A stretch of 64,000 nucleotides of DNA from Litoditis marina (GCA_964036275.1 OZ038440.1:8655690-8719689), one strand, 5' to 3'. Numbered from the stretch's first letter, positions 12,457-25,479 are shown. Notes: generated by a model from the sequence alone, not told the origin. Program-made: numbers and translations.

Positions 12457-15417
12457 TTATCTATTTTTTATTTTGGGTAAAAGTGCAATAATGATGTGAA
12501 TGCCAACAATGATGAGATGGATTGGCTGTATTGCGAGTACAATTATTGATCCAGTATCGAAATCGTGGTCCAATGCCATAATTGTCATGTTGGCGGCTAG
12601 AAGAAGGGCTCGCAGGAGATGACCAAACAACATCTGCAAGTGAACACACGTGAGAAACACCTGACGTAGGTATATTTGTGAGTGTCGAGAAGTACCAAGA
12701 GTTCCAAGCTGAAGAAGTAAAGAGTAAGAGTTCGAAACTAACAGAGTTAAAAACCAGTTGTGAAAAGACATGTTCAAGTTCTTCTCTGTCAGAATTGCCT
12801 ACGCGGTGCCCTGCCTGACAGGTGCTTGCAGATCGTGATTTTCATAAAACTGAACTCACAATGAACTTACAATGAACCTCCAGCGGTAAGCAATGTAGTG
12901 AGTTTTCGTTGAGACGACTTGTGACGATTTGTTGCTACTGACGTGTACCCGAAAAAACTGCAAAATTCAAATTTTAAAAGAATAAATGCTCTGCAGCATA
13001 CATGTGACATATTCAAATTTTACTGTGAGCTCTTTGAAAAGTGAGTCTGTGCGGTGTATATGAAGAATTGTCATATCGCAGTGTTTTTAGAAAGATTCGT
13101 GGCTTTTCGGTCGGAAATCCTGAAATACAGCTTGTAACAAAATTAAACTACAACGAAGATTTAGTATTCAAGTTTCACCTCAAATATCAATGCCATTGCT
13201 GCGTGAACCAGGATGAGCCCCAGATTGACATAGGTGATCATCTGTGGGAGTACCGGATTGTCAGCAACCACCCATACACCAATTGAACCCAGAGATATCA
13301 GCTGAAAACGAAATTTTCCAAAATTGAACCAAACCAGACAACCTCGGAGAGAGAAGTGAACTTTTTTTTGTGTACAACACGATTTTGAATGTTAGTTCAG
13401 AGCTGATAGGTTTGATGGTAGCAGGGTTTGCTAAGTTAAATAGAGGTTCTCGTTGATTGGATTTCGATCTAAGGTATGGGTTGTACGACAAACGTCTTGC
13501 TTTACTTACTGGTTTTTTTTTTGCTGATTCTTTTGGTATTTCAAGTTTTCGGAAACACTACTTACCAGTTCGATGCAGAGCAGGAAAATGGGAAACTTCG
13601 GGCGTCTCAGCAGGTGCTCTCCCCTGTTCTGTGTGATTTGGCGACCCTCCCCCAACAGTGGCGCATTGTCGTTAACGACTGGGGCTGGAATAAAGTACTT
13701 GTATGTATTTCAAAAAGTAAAAAATAGTGGAAATGTACTGTGTATACAATACTTCTCCCCTTAATGACTTTCACAATACTTTTCGTGAATTGTATTTTAA
13801 AAAGTGTAAACTGTGAAAAATAGACAGAAGAACAATGTAAGCTTCCAAGCAATTCAAAAGTTTCATGTTAGTCGACCTACAATGTTATGACTGTTCGTGG
13901 TAAACTATCAATTGTATCCTGTGAAGATTGTAACCGTACCAGTCTCAGCAGCCAGGTTGGTATCACAGTCCTCCTGTACCTCAGCGGCGAACCTACTGCG
14001 TTCCCATTGTGTCTGAAGATCAATAATTTGGTCAAGTTGATAAGGCCATATTGCTGGTATATTAATATTACCGAGCTTCTTCTCCTCTTCTGAACAGTGT
14101 CTCACGCGCCACATAAGGAACTTGGCCGGTAACCAACAACATATAATATGGTTCCGAAAAGCTAAAATTGCTTGAGAAGTGCTGATGGGAAATATGATGA
14201 TGGCTATAACAGGCTCAACGAATTTCGCATTGAACTTTGAAGCGCAAAACAGAAACTGAATAGTTAAAAACCAACAGAAAAGAAAATGCCTTGGCGCTTC
14301 AATGTCAGTAGTCAACTGAGTCTTTTTATCTGTTCTGATTCTAGGGGAAAATTGTGATTGTACTACGGGTTTGATTCCAACCTATTTCGGCTCAAGGGGG
14401 GGGGGGGGGGGGACAATTGTACAATAAACCCGATTTTCGATTGCTTATTTGAAGTTATGTTTTTATTTTTGTCCGTCCAGGTTTCATTTCCTGTTGATCG
14501 TTGTTTTACTGCTCAATCCTATCTTGACTGGAATGATTACATACCTTGTCAAATCCCTCATCTTTTGACGAAATGGTAGATGTCATGCGCAATCTTCGAG
14601 ACAGCGAACTTTGCCCTCGGGATTTTGGCTGAGAAGTTGGAGGACTCAGACCTGTGACAAAGCTATTAAATAATTTATATTGAAGAAACGTCACGTTGTA
14701 TTTTCTCTATTGTTACTGCATCAGATCGAAGTCTTATAAATTCCTTGCAGAAACTCAACAAGCCTTTGAGACTTTTTGAGTAGTTGTCGAGGGCCCAAGT
14801 CAAATCCCAATTGATTGACTGTATGGTGAATATAGAAAGATTGTTATGGAAGTAGAAAAAAAGAAATTTACCTTTTCGCAGTTTGCCCCGGTCACTTGCC
14901 CAAGATGGCTGCGTAGCGCAAGTGCGAGACGAGTCAGACTTTCGCACACCGAGACGTCTACTCTGAAATTTATTATTTGAACTGCTAGAGAAAGTTACGT
15001 ACGAACAAGATTGTAGAATTTGCACCACACTTATTGTTATTGCATGGTACTTCACCCCCCCCCCCCTTTTTTTTTTATAAAAATATCAAGTCACACTTCC
15101 TAAAAATGTTGTGTACACATTTTTCGCAGAAGTCTGTGCCGTTGATCGGACGGAACGCAAAAATTAAGAACAATCTCGAAGGAGAGTGGAAAAGGAATGT
15201 GAAACCCACGCTTGATCGTTTTTGTCTTGTTGGGGTGGAAGAACTGCCTGAAAGTAATGAAAAATTAGATGAAATAAATGGAAGCAATGAATGCAAGTAT
15301 ATCATTCAATTTTGGAGAAGAAGATAAAAAATCACCTGGCTTCTTTTTACGTTTAGATTTCGTAGAATTTAATGTTTGTGAGTTTGAGCTCGATCGAGTT
15401 TGAGTGAAGTGAACCAT
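12457..15417 (-). CDS. Four-TM membrane protein of unknown function (9 exons, about 298 aa)
   Basis: Not recognised as a named family. Exons, 5' to 3' on the minus strand: 15336-15417, 15210-15247, 14872-14962, 14545-14651, 13940-14012, 13566-13684, 13179-13301, 12871-12957, 12457-12633; all phases agree and each junction has a GT donor and AG acceptor. Residues 1 to about 170 are hydrophilic, basic and Ser/Thr-rich (RSSSNSQ, KSKRKKKPG, KRSSSRRLG), without a signal peptide. Four hydrophobic segments follow: FPIFLLCIELLISLGSIGVW, MITYVNLGLILVHAAMALIF, MLFGHLLRALLLAANMTIMA and IIVLAIQPIHLIIVGIHIII. A polar loop with HYIAYRWRF separates TM2 and TM3. Ends facing the cytosol are predicted by the positive charge. 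The start ATG is the only one in frame close to the exon's donor; a longer start upstream is possible. Confidence 0.7.
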
Positions 15418-17489
15418 CGCTCGGGGTAGAAAAATATAAAATGAGGATTCTGTTGAGGGAAACGCGTTCTTTTCCGTCTGACAGAAAGTCCACGCTAAAA
15501 ATTGCACTCTTTGTTTTTTGAGGAGCCCAAACGTTTTTCTCGTAGACAGGGCCCCAGACACGTTTTGAACGGAACTCCAACGCGTTCAGACAGACATTAG
15601 TGCTGGAGTCATCAGTTTAGCCTGGGTGGCCCATGGCGTGCCGATAGAATTTCAACTGTGAAAACTGGTTTTAGAGAAATTCTCTCAATGTTGTGCTGAG
15701 ATGAGGATGAAACAATCTTTCAAGAACTTTTTCTATAATGTTGGCACTCCACCTGTTCTGTGTAATCTCTTCTCACTCTTCGAAGATTGTGTGTGACATT
15801 CTGATATATTTTCTGTTTTTTGTTTGCCTTTCTGAAATCGGCTATTGAGAAAACGTGTTAACCGTGAATGAGAAAGATAAATCGTTCACAAGTATCCTAA
15901 TAATCAAAAAATAAATCTCTCGATTTTGAATGGCTGCAATTTCATTTGTAGTTTTTTGTGAGTCATACAAGCCAAACTCTAATGAGAATATTGAAATGCC
16001 CGAAAACCTATAATATTCACCGGTGTTATAACTTCGGGCGTAGAGCACGATGAAACTGAAAGCAGTAATCATTATAAAATTGTCGAAATCGGGACAAGAA
16101 CATATTCTTAAAAATGTCTTCCATTTTTTTATTTTTTAGTCGATGGATTTGAAACATATATGGTCTTCTTTGTATATTTGCTACTTCCAACAAGCCTGGT
16201 ACACATTCTGAGAAGTATGCTGTAGGCCTGAACAGTTTTCCCCAATATTTAAATGATTTACTCACCATGATTTTGTGGAGAATTTATAGTTTGTGAGTTC
16301 GAGTGCGATCGTTTCTTCTTTAAGCACACCATTCTTTAGTGAAAGAGATTCGAAATAAAACCAGTTCCACACGTTCTCTCCTTACATGTACGGCTGACTT
16401 AGCATGTGCAAGAGTTCTGGTGCACTTGGAAAATGCACTGACGCTATAGTCGTCGTCAACGGGATGGTTGGAGGGTACTGTATATCTCACTTTCCGCTGT
16501 TCACGCAGACATGTCTTCGATGCCACACCCTCCCGGATACGTGCACTTATAGCTCAGCGGTGATCGCCGTGCTACAACTGTTTCGCTCGCAGGTTCGATT
16601 CCGGCGAGAGACAGAAGTTTAAATATTTGGCACCTACTATATAGGGCTGTCAGAGTATAGTTTACGCTCTTCCTAAAAGCCTAAAGCAAGCCTATACGGC
16701 ATTTTGCCCCCACCCGCTGTGTTTGTTGTTTGATGCAGTTGATATTCGGTTAAATGTCGTGAATTGGTGAATTGGGCGTGCATCAATATCGAACAGCAAC
16801 CAAGGTTCCTATAGAGAATCAATAATTGCTGTGGCCAGTTTTCAGTCGGTTGTGAATAGGGCAGACCAATTTTTGGCGTTTAGCAAACTACAGAAGGGAG
16901 CTTTCGGGTAAACGAGGCCGCGGACATCTGCGTCTCTATGAACTGTACACTCTCACCATCGAGGGCTTTACAAAAGTGGTTTGCTAACTGGCAGGAAATT
17001 GTCTGGAAGAATTCGATGGTACCTCCGAACGTGAGGGTGTCCTTGGCCAGATGGCCACTGTAGGAAACAGATCCATAATGAATCGAGGTGGTTTTCTTTC
17101 CCTGATACGTGGAGAAGACTTCGTAGTGTCAGAACGATGTTTCTTGTACCCACTAAAAATAGTAATGAACATTACACACTCTCTCATCAAAGACGCTATA
17201 TAAGTGACTCGTTAATTTGCAGGAAATTGTTTGAGCACTCTCTAGCATCTACTGGAGGTTTATCAAAGACCGCTTATCAAAGAATCGGGCTGTTCAGGTC
17301 TGAGAGAAGCAGATTATTTTTCCGTATGCGGCCTCATTAGAGATGTTTGTGGGTCCCCTGCCCTTTTTGGGTCCGCCTTTTTTGGACCACGCCCCAAATC
17401 GACTTTTCTGAAAGAGGTCCTGACCCTTTTCTTTATCCAAAATTTTTTTAGGTTGAACTTTTTTAGGTGAAAAACTTTTCCTTTTTTTC
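15418..17489. other. Intergenic region with a repeat and weak coding remnants
   Basis: No gene is supported. The minus-strand open frames at 15,842-16,268 look partly protein-like but have no coherent splice chain. At 16,910-17,060 is a segment related to 22,950-23,060, one of several short duplications shared with the chemoreceptor region. A tRNA-box element is at 16,445-16,643, followed at 16,670-16,790 by a diverged copy of the GATCAAACTACAA hairpin family. Confidence 0.45.
16445..16643 (+). mobile_element. tRNA-box element, copy 4 (intergenic)
   Basis: Starts TATAGTCGTCGTC and ends TTTGGCACCTACTATATA. The A-box region is diverged (TAGCTCAGCGGTGATCGC) but the B box GGTTCGATTCC is perfect. 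It is the only near-full copy outside an intron. Confidence 0.75.
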
Positions 17490-18060
17490 AGGCGACGGAG
17501 AAAAAATAACGTGGCTGGACATTTTGTTGTTTCATTTGATGGTCCAGCTCAGCATTCCGACTCCACTCTGCGAGTGTGTTGGTGAGTATATATTTTATAT
17601 TTATTCAACACACTCATATACTCGAAACAAAGTACAAACATGAACCAATGTATCACATGGTGCTCTCTCAACTTTTTGTTTTATGTGCTTTTTGAACGAG
17701 GGCGAGGTTCAGACCGCAAGGGAACAATGTTAGAATTAACGTGAAGTTGAAGTTATGGCAATACGATCCGCGCCAGCCACGACGAGTTGGAAAGTACGCT
17801 TGAGAGAACAATGTGACAGTACTTAGACTGATCCCTTTTTAAACTATCTCTTTCACTTGAATTTGCGTGTTGAATTCATTTGGTCTCGCCATTCAATTTA
17901 TGCATGATTTGACTGAGTTTCGCATAATTTTTCTCATTCTGATTCGCATTTTTCAGTTTCGCTTGTGGGTCTGGCGACCAACAACTATCATCGTCTAGAA
18001 TATAAAGAGCAAAAAAGTCACCGTTTCGAGAGTGATATTGTTACTGGCAACTGATATGCT
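17490..18060 (+). pseudogene. Decayed fragment of a 7TM chemoreceptor gene
   Basis: Two exon-like pieces match the intact receptor downstream. The piece ending at 17,580 reads HFVVSFDGPAQ before a GTGAGT donor, compared with NLFVVSLHGPAQ at 20,922-21,002. The piece starting near 17,957 after TTTTTTCAG begins like the exon at 21,303 but has lost about 5 bases and then more, which puts stops in frame. No further exons are found, so I call it a truncated duplicate. Confidence 0.6.
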
Positions 18061-19814
18061 GCTCTACTTATTGATTACGATGAATACGGTTTAAAAACCA
18101 TTGGTCTATCCTGAGAGAAACTCGCTTAGAAAGGCGCTTGAGTTTAGAGTAACCATCCCGGGATTGGCTCGAAAATAGCTAACCAAACGAGAGATGGGGA
18201 ACCGCACTCATTTTGAAGAAATAACCCTAGAAAATATGGTAAACACGTCTCTGTCAAATTGGCTAATATGGTGAACACGTCTCTGTCAAATTAGCTGTAT
18301 TTTCAAACTTTCCCTTTTTCTTTTGTTGGTTCATTTAGAGCAAGAGATAACACGAGTGGACAATAAGATAATTTTTCACTGTCTCCAATCAATACTCATG
18401 TTTTCCAGGGCCAGCTAACTAACTCCAAACCAATGACCGCTTCTTTGCCCAGGAGATGTGTAGCGCCCAAGACTAGGTACGAACGTGAGGAAACTACCGT
18501 TAACGTAATCAGAATTTGTGATTTTTCACTTAACTGGCTTACTCAAATGGAATTTGAGCTTACAAAAAGCGACCACACACGATCAGCACACAAATATCGC
18601 AATTAATGGAATGCATAGAGATCAAACTAAATCGGAAACTTGGTTGTTTCTATGAACTCATGGATCGAGGTAACCTTTTTGATCCAGCGCACCATGAAAT
18701 CAATATTTGTCCATTTGTGTTGCTCGATCTATTAGGGTACATTTAATTTGTCATTATTCCAGGTACGTCAATTTTTACTATCTCTCTGTCGTTGTACCAT
18801 TTTGTTTCTTCCCTCTTTTTCTCTCTTTCTCTCTGTTCTCTATCCGTCTCTCTATTTCTCTTTTCTGCCTATCGCGCACTCTTTCTCTGTACGATGTTCA
18901 TTTTAATGATAATAAAGGGTACATAGAAAAAGTAGGAGAAGTAATGTAACTGAGTTATTTCGAGAATCTATGAAAAAAATTGTATGTTAATTTTTCAACT
19001 CACTCAAAAGTGATTGCATTGATCAGACCTCAAAGTTCAAGGCAGTTTGAGACAGACATAGGTCAGAGTCGTCAGAGGCACTCAATGGTCAGACGCACAA
19101 ACCGCACAAATCAGAAGAAGTTTGTGTTCTAACATTCCTTTTTTATTCTTGTTTATGTTCCGTTTCAAAGCTTCAAATTTTTGTTTTTGTTGATTTCAGT
19201 ATTTTAGACATTCATGTTTAGTTTTCTTTAGGTGTCTTTTCTTGAATAGTTCCTTTCTTCTGTTCTAAACTTAACAGAACACCTTTGATTTCCTTGTCTT
19301 ACCTAACTGAGGATGACTGAAGAAAAATGTGGTTTGATTTTGTAGTTGAACCGTACCCTATCCGTAAATAGGCTCTATCCGTAAATATTGCGTTGCTATA
19401 GTCTGTTTCACGAAACAATAGCCCTCTACAGTAGGATTATAGAACTTTTGAGTGCTTTCTCAATATCTTGTAGGTGTTTTATATAGTTGAAACTCCATGA
19501 TTCTGTTTTTCATATTGAGGACTATAAGCACAGAAAACAGTGAATCTAAAATTCTGTTTGTTGAATAGATAAATGCCCTTGAATTTTTGAAAGATTACTG
19601 TAGAAAGTCATCGATTAGTGGAACGAACTATAGTATGATGGAATTTTCATTGTAGACTGGGTACCATATTTTCCACGGCTAACTCCCATGAAAATTGTCG
19701 TAGGAGGCGTAGCGTACCACTTGTTATTTTTCTCTTTTGTCATTGTTCCGACGAGTTTTTATGAGTTTCGTCAGATTTGTTAAACAGATTTGTGTTTCAG
19801 AAACTTTGATAAAT
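18061..19814. other. Gene-free stretch before the chemoreceptor
   Basis: No supported gene. At 18,240-18,300 there is a short direct repeat around GGTAAACACGTCTCTGTC. At 19,371-19,395 is a fragment, CTCTATCCGTAAATATTGCG, identical to part of the first receptor exon near 19,868, a local duplication. The rest is AT-rich with a CT-rich run around 18,815-18,880. Confidence 0.5.
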
Positions 19815-22800
19815 ATGTCTTCCTTGAGCGCCTATTCGCTCTACATGTATTTCTCCTCAAAAGTGGCTCTATCCGTAAATATTGCGTTGCTTGTGGTAAT
19901 CATCGCTGTACAATGCCCCATGTATCCCGAATTCAATATCGTATTGTACTTCCAAACTTGTTCTTCCTTCCTCCAACTGCTCTTATTGGTTCACTGTGTC
20001 CAAGGTAAACTATGAAGAAATTTTACTTCCGTCCCCACCATACAATCGCACCCCCGTGATGGTTTGGCCCCCCTCCCGCACTAGTTTTTACAGAATGGTA
20101 GGGGGTTAAAGGTAAATGTATTATATGGTGGGAGGCTAAAGTTGAATGTCGACATTGTAAAATCACCCCCCCCCCTCTACGTAAATTGAAGGGTGAAAGT
20201 AGCATGTCTGGCAATCTCCAACAATCGCTTGCCACCCTTGTAATTCTTAGTTGAAATGAAGTCACCCCCCCCCCCCCTGGTGGGTGAAGTAGTCCCAGAA
20301 CTATTCATATGAGATGACCAAATCTTTGTTGTAGTTTTATCTCGAGCCACCCCATTTTTTCCAATTTTGTTCGCGAAACAACGCATCTAGCACTGCGCAC
20401 ACGCTGAAAAGGACGAGTAATATACATTGATTAGGCTTACTTTAAAATAAGCGTACTTTTTGTCTCAGAAAAAGTTTGCCCACCACGTGGTTTGGGCATT
20501 TTTGTGCTCATTCTGTGGATTTTTTCCGAACATACGCATGTTGTCCCAGTGTACATTTTACTTGAGGAGCGCAAAAGAGATAGATGGATGGATTTTTTGC
20601 GGTTCAACACGGGAGTGACTTTCCACATAGTGAGAAGTGGGACTACCGTGATTGGAGAAATGTGAGAAAAAATATGACGAAAAAGTGTATAAACTAGAGG
20701 CAAACAAAATAGTCAGTAGTAAAGTTGACACTCTGTTGAGGAATCATGCACTTTGTTATTGTACGTTTCTGAGTTCTCCGTGCTCAACAGGTTTCACGTG
20801 ACTGCGCAATTGACTAACAGTATAGCCCTGTTACCCGGTCATATTTGATGGCGGTTTCGTTTTTTATAGTATACAATTCCGGTTATATCCAGGTATCAAC
20901 AAATTACTTACATCTTTTTAGAACTTCGTTCGTGGAAAACTTGTTCGTAGTCTCACTCCATGGTCCGGCTCAGAACTACGATCCCTTTTGGCAAACAGTT
21001 GAGTAAGTATAGTTTTCATCATTTCTACTGACATTTCTACTGAGAGTTTGGCAGCGTGCCAATGGATTTAGAACTTGTTTTCCACCACGTTACTATCATT
21101 CAAGAAGATGAAAATCGTGGTAAAAAGTCGGTAACCGTAGTAACCGGTACCAGCGAAACTAAAAACTCACAAGACGCAAAATCTCTATGAAGCACACCCT
21201 CACTTGACTTTGCGTTTTTGGTTTTTGTTCTGTCTTTGTTGAATCAGTGTATTAGTGAGTTATTATGCACAAGAGTTTCTTATTCTTCTTCTTTTGTTTC
21301 AGTTTTGCTTTGTTGATGGGTCTGGCGACGAACAACGTTATGCACACTGGTATTTCGTTGTATCATCGCATGCGGGTTATAGAGGGCAAGATAGTCACCG
21401 TTTGCAGAATATGGCTGCTTCTGGCGTTTTTGTGGATTCCCTACTTGGCAATTACGGTGAGTCAGCTGAATATTTCAGAACATGCGTGTATTTCGAGGGA
21501 AAACGTGCTTGAAATGACGCTCGAGCGGACATCAGAGCAACAAACACACTAGGGTTGTTAATCGACTTCAAAATTTCAAAAATGTTCGAGTTTTTTGAGT
21601 CGAGTCGAGTTTCGAGTTCGACTTTAACAACCCTAAAACACACTAGCCGGGGTCCGCTAGAACTTTGTGGATACATGTTTGTTTACTGAAAATTCCGACT
21701 ATTCAGTTGCCAATTTTATTTTATCCAATTTTTAACTTTAGCTATTGGGTTCGTTCTTTTCACCACAAAACATGGTCTATGTTGCCACTCGCCGCTCTGT
21801 TTGTAGCTTTCCATGGCGTTTTGATCGGTTTTCATATCACATGGCGCATCTCGAGAGTAGACTACAACAGTCAGCTTTTCGTAGCAAGTTACCACTTCAG
21901 GTATTTTTTATGCGCACCGAAGACAGAACAGCTTTTCCATCACAAATCCTCCACCACAACAGTACAACTGAAGAAATCAAGCGTATTGCGTACCACATTA
22001 CCACACCGGAAGGAATAATTGTGATGAGTAGGTTTTGATTCCCACCCCCCTTTATGATCAGCTTTCAGAGGAAACAACCACTTTTGTAGCGGTTTCGGCG
22101 AGTTTGTTAGCTCGTCAATCGCAGACGTTTTCTTTGAAAGTTCTTGGGCTATCAATAAAACTCAAATGGCGTACAAAATGTGGCTCGATTCCGTCTTGTT
22201 TGTAACTTGATATTGTTGCTTTTCAGTCGAATTTTGCGATCCACGTCGTGAATCGAGATCAAAGTACAGCAATGATTTGGTCTCTATAATCTACAATGTT
22301 TTTTTCTATTTTAAACAGCTGTTTGAACACGTGGACGCCTAGTTTACCACACACGTGGAATCTGCGTTTCCTTTGTTTGTCCCTTATATCTATGTTAATA
22401 TTCAGTGCTGCAATACTTCTTACTATTCGGTTCTTGCTGTTTCAGTAGTCACAGTGCTCGGCCCACCGATCGTATCCTTTTACGCCAGCCACGTGATCTT
22501 GAGAGCGGAACAACTGATGTCTGCTTTGGATGTTAGTGAAGCCATCAAAAAGACGCATTTGAAATTTTTGAAGGTATTCCTCTCTCCTTTGGACTTTTTA
22601 TTTTATAAGTTACTGAAGAAGCCCGATATCATCAACAGTTAGTTGAGCTTGTTATACGAGCAGCCTGGTTTTTATCATAATTTCAATCTCCTAGTTTTTC
22701 TTACAAGTTAATAGTCTTTGTTTTCCCAACAACTCAGAACGATACGGCTTTTACTCTATGCCACGAGCGCGTAACAGAATAAACTGTACTCTACATTCTC

Positions 22801-24303
22801 ATTTTAATCTTCCATGTCTCCATTTTTCCGTAATTGGAGTGACACACATAACAATTGGGAATGAACGTCTTTTGCAATCGCTAATAAACGTTTCATTCTA
22901 TTTTAACACTCTGCAATCGGGTGACTCCAAAGCGAGGGTGTATGGAGGTCAATGAGTACATACACATCTGCGTATCATTGACCTGCACACTCTCATCGAG
23001 CACGTCACCAAAGTGGTTTGTTCACTGGCGGAGAGTTGCATGAAGCTCTTTGAGCTCGAATCGTAGAACATTGGCACAAATCGTTCTGAGAAGTTATGAG
23101 ACATTTCACAGTCACTTTCGGTGCGGCCTCGACGAGAGAGTGTGCAGGTGAGAAACATGCAGACGGTCTCAGACTGTCTGTGGTCTCTCCAACCAGCATT
23201 CTCTCTCGTAGCTGGCAAATCACAGAAAAAACAGCGAGTAGTTTGGAAACAAAGAAAACTGTACTGTCATTGTTTCAGACATTGCGCATTCAAGCTACCA
23301 TTCCCCTAAGTACCACAATCGGCGTATTTCTTTGGACTCTTGTACCGCAACAAGTGAGTTCCACTGCATTGATTGCACGAATACGAGAAAACTTGGGTTT
23401 TTGAGTCCACTTGAAAAAATCGAGTTTCGAGTTTCGAGTACATTTCGAGCTACAAGATTTTTCGGGAGTTTCGAGTCTAACACTAACTCGGAATTGCGAG
23501 CATTTTCAGAAGTGGTTTCGAATCGAGGTCGAAATCAACAACCTGAGCTTACAGGTGATCAGAAATGAGAAGCATTACAATGGTTAAGCAAACTAACTTC
23601 ATGAGGTAAGCTCGTGAGGTAGCTGGTGAGTTAGCTCATGACTGGACCTCATGAAGTATGGGAGGATTGCTACAGCGCCTGATGTTTCGGCTCTCTTTCC
23701 TTTTTTTACTTTTCTACAGTATCTCGAATATGACCTACGCTTACTTCATAGTCAACTTTAGCGGTGTCCGGTGTACTTTTCCCTATCCCACCGCCATGTG
23801 TAATGTTGCCCCGTCGCTTCTCGGGAATTGATGATGAGAATTAATGCTGTTTCTGTTCACCCTACACGGTGCGATAGGCGATTCCATGATGCGAGAGTGA
23901 TAGAAAAAGAGAGGAGAGAGAGAGCCTGAAGATAATTGTTGCTCTTTTTCAGATCATTTCATACGCGTTTTTCGAATGCGTGCTTTTCGGAGTCGGTCCT
24001 CCGATCCTAGCCTTCCAGGCCCTGTTCTATACCTTATCGGTCTATCGTCACCAACCTGCCTTCAATTGGGGTCTTGGTCCCTTGGTCTGTCGCCACTGTG
24101 GCCATGTTGATTTTTCTCGTCTTTATGTTATGTACCTAATGACACTAATGACACGCTTCTGTACACGTGTGTTCAGTTTTGTTCTGTGTTTATCTCTTCA
24201 ACTCGCAGTAATATTCCTGACACTCCGATTATTTATTGCTATTCGTTGTTTCCTGTCGTTGCCGATCCGTTATCCTACTGTATTTTCATCTTCAGTCATG
24301 TGA
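19815..24303 (+). CDS. 7TM chemoreceptor-type GPCR (7 exons; model uncertain at the 5' end)
   Basis: Resembles nematode Str-superfamily chemosensory receptors, presumed to act in ciliary membranes of sensory neurons. Proposed exons: 19815-20004, 20922-21002, 21303-21456, 21742-22027, 22446-22573, 23279-23353, 23953-24303. From exon 2 on, all five junctions keep phase. Exon 1 gives two hydrophobic segments (ALSVNIALLVVIIAVQ; IVLYFQTCSSFLQLLLLVHC). Exon 3 has TM3 and TM4 (MGLATNNVMHTGISLYHRMR; VCRIWLLLAFLWIPYLAIT). TM5 includes VTVLGPPIVSFYASHVIL, TM6 RIQATIPLSTTIGVFLW and TM7 FGVGPPILAFQALFYTLSVY. Exon 1 ends after one codon base while exon 2 needs two before it, so an exon is missing, the start is wrong or the gene has a frameshift. 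I cannot assign the subfamily. A hAT-like MITE sits in intron 3. Confidence 0.6.
20030..20290. repeat. C/G homopolymer-rich repeat block, second copy
   Basis: Runs of C (up to 12) and G alternate with GGGGGTTAAAGGTAAATG and similar spacers, matching the style of 1485-1830. It lies in the first intron of the chemoreceptor and may hide or have replaced an exon there. Confidence 0.6.
20745..20830. repeat. Dispersed repeat shared with 46.1 kb
   Basis: The stretch from GCACTTTGTTATTGTACG through TTTCACGTGACTGCGCAA to ACAGTATAGC is about 80% alike to 46,078-46,162 (GCACTTTGTCGTTTCACG to ACAGTATAGC). No terminal repeats or coding capacity were seen. Confidence 0.55.
21550..21635. mobile_element. 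hAT-like MITE, 86 bp, with 8-bp target duplication
   Basis: Starts TAGGGTTGTTAATCGACTTC and ends GTTCGACTTTAACAACCCTA, terminal inverted repeats of about 12 bp. It is flanked on both sides by AAACACAC, an 8-bp direct repeat typical of hAT insertions. The core is TCGAG-rich. It lies in intron 3 of the chemoreceptor. Confidence 0.85.
23372..23500. repeat. TCGAG-rich degenerate repeat
   Basis: Reads as tandem variants of AATCGAGTTTCGAGTTTCG followed by GGGAGTTTCGAGTCTAACAC. It resembles the core of the hAT-like elements but the ends are not preserved. It lies in intron 6 of the chemoreceptor. Confidence 0.5.
23598..23660. repeat. CTCATGAG-type repeat, short copy
   Basis: Four copies of CATGAG/GTGAG motifs (ACTTCATGAGGTAAGCTCG, GAGTTAGCTCATGACTGG) match the family seen more fully at 26,995-27,165 and 28,250-28,410. 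Confidence 0.5.
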
Positions 24304-25479
24304 AATTCTACCTTCTATTTGATTACAAATTGCACTTGCGTGATAAATGCATTCATTCATTCCATCTGAATTTGGGTGTTTTATTCACGTCACTCCCGGC
24401 CAAATGAATTCAATCACCTAAATAGTTAAAGGGGCTGTTTGATTCTCAAGACTTTTGTAGTTTGGTCTGAATTGACGAGTTTTGACCGAAACTGAATGAG
24501 ATTAAACTACAAACACAACGGGATAGAGCAACATACACCGTAAGAAGCTGCTTTGGAGAAAACGAGTCATTTACTTCTCACTGAAGGTATAAAGGTAAAG
24601 GTTTAGTATGAAGAACGAGTGTTAAGGAAGTAAAGATTAGTTTTAGAGATCACATTAACGAAAAATATAAAACAGGTCCAATAAACGGATATTTCGAAAG
24701 AAATGAGATTTATTGGCAAGTGAAATCAAGCTGTACGTGATTCTAGTTCATCTGAGCAATTGATGAATATGTGTAAATTGGGAAGCGTTTTAGTTCAAGT
24801 ATTTGTATTCTTTACTGGAACTTGTTGTGCTTACTGATGGGTGGGTGAAAAATGGTGAACCGAATCGCTTCCGAGCCAAGTTAGGAAGACGATTTTATCT
24901 TCAGGTTCATTTCTGTACAAGCACGATGAGTTATTTGTAAAAACAAAACTGTGCGTCTCTCATTACGAGTTATCTCTCTCAGTCTGTAGCCTATTGTAGA
25001 TGATGATATAGTTCAAACCACTGTTAATTAGGAAATTTATTATTTCATACAAAACAATTATTATACAGAGTACAACTATGAAAGTTCGTGATAATGGAGG
25101 TTTTTTTTGATTACCGGTGATGATATGAGGTAGATCATGAATTATCAATACCTATGACAATCGCAAAAAAAACAACAAAAAAAAAACAGTTGAGCGAATA
25201 TAAAATTGATTTGAAATATGAAGTGAGAGATCTTGAAACTGTGATAGGATTGAAACTAGTTCTTGCACAAATGCAATCATGTCTTAGTATAACTATACAA
25301 AAAGTACATAAAACTATGCAATTAGTACATACTTTGTAGTAAAGTAGAGTTCTCAAAATACTAATTGAAACTTAATCACTACTTTGCTGTAAAGAAAAAT
25401 TAGTGCCTACCAAACTAATCACAATTCGTAACCAACTCAATACTATACATAATTTCACTTTGTTTCAATCACTCGGAGA
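24304..25479. other. Intergenic region between receptor and RING gene
   Basis: The two genes converge here (plus and minus strand), so it should hold both 3' UTRs. In the other frame, 24,217-24,310 reads NIPDTPIIYCYSLFPVV followed by ADPLSYCIFIF, a TM7-like stretch after a CGCAG acceptor; it may be an alternative last exon of the receptor. A GATCAAACTACAA-family repeat is at 24,455-24,545. No other gene is supported. Confidence 0.5.

Noticed and set aside
22949..23218. Minus-strand 89-residue frame within the chemoreceptor
   Set aside because: It lies in a receptor intron, has no splice partners and is only partly open in the related segment at 16,920-17,060.
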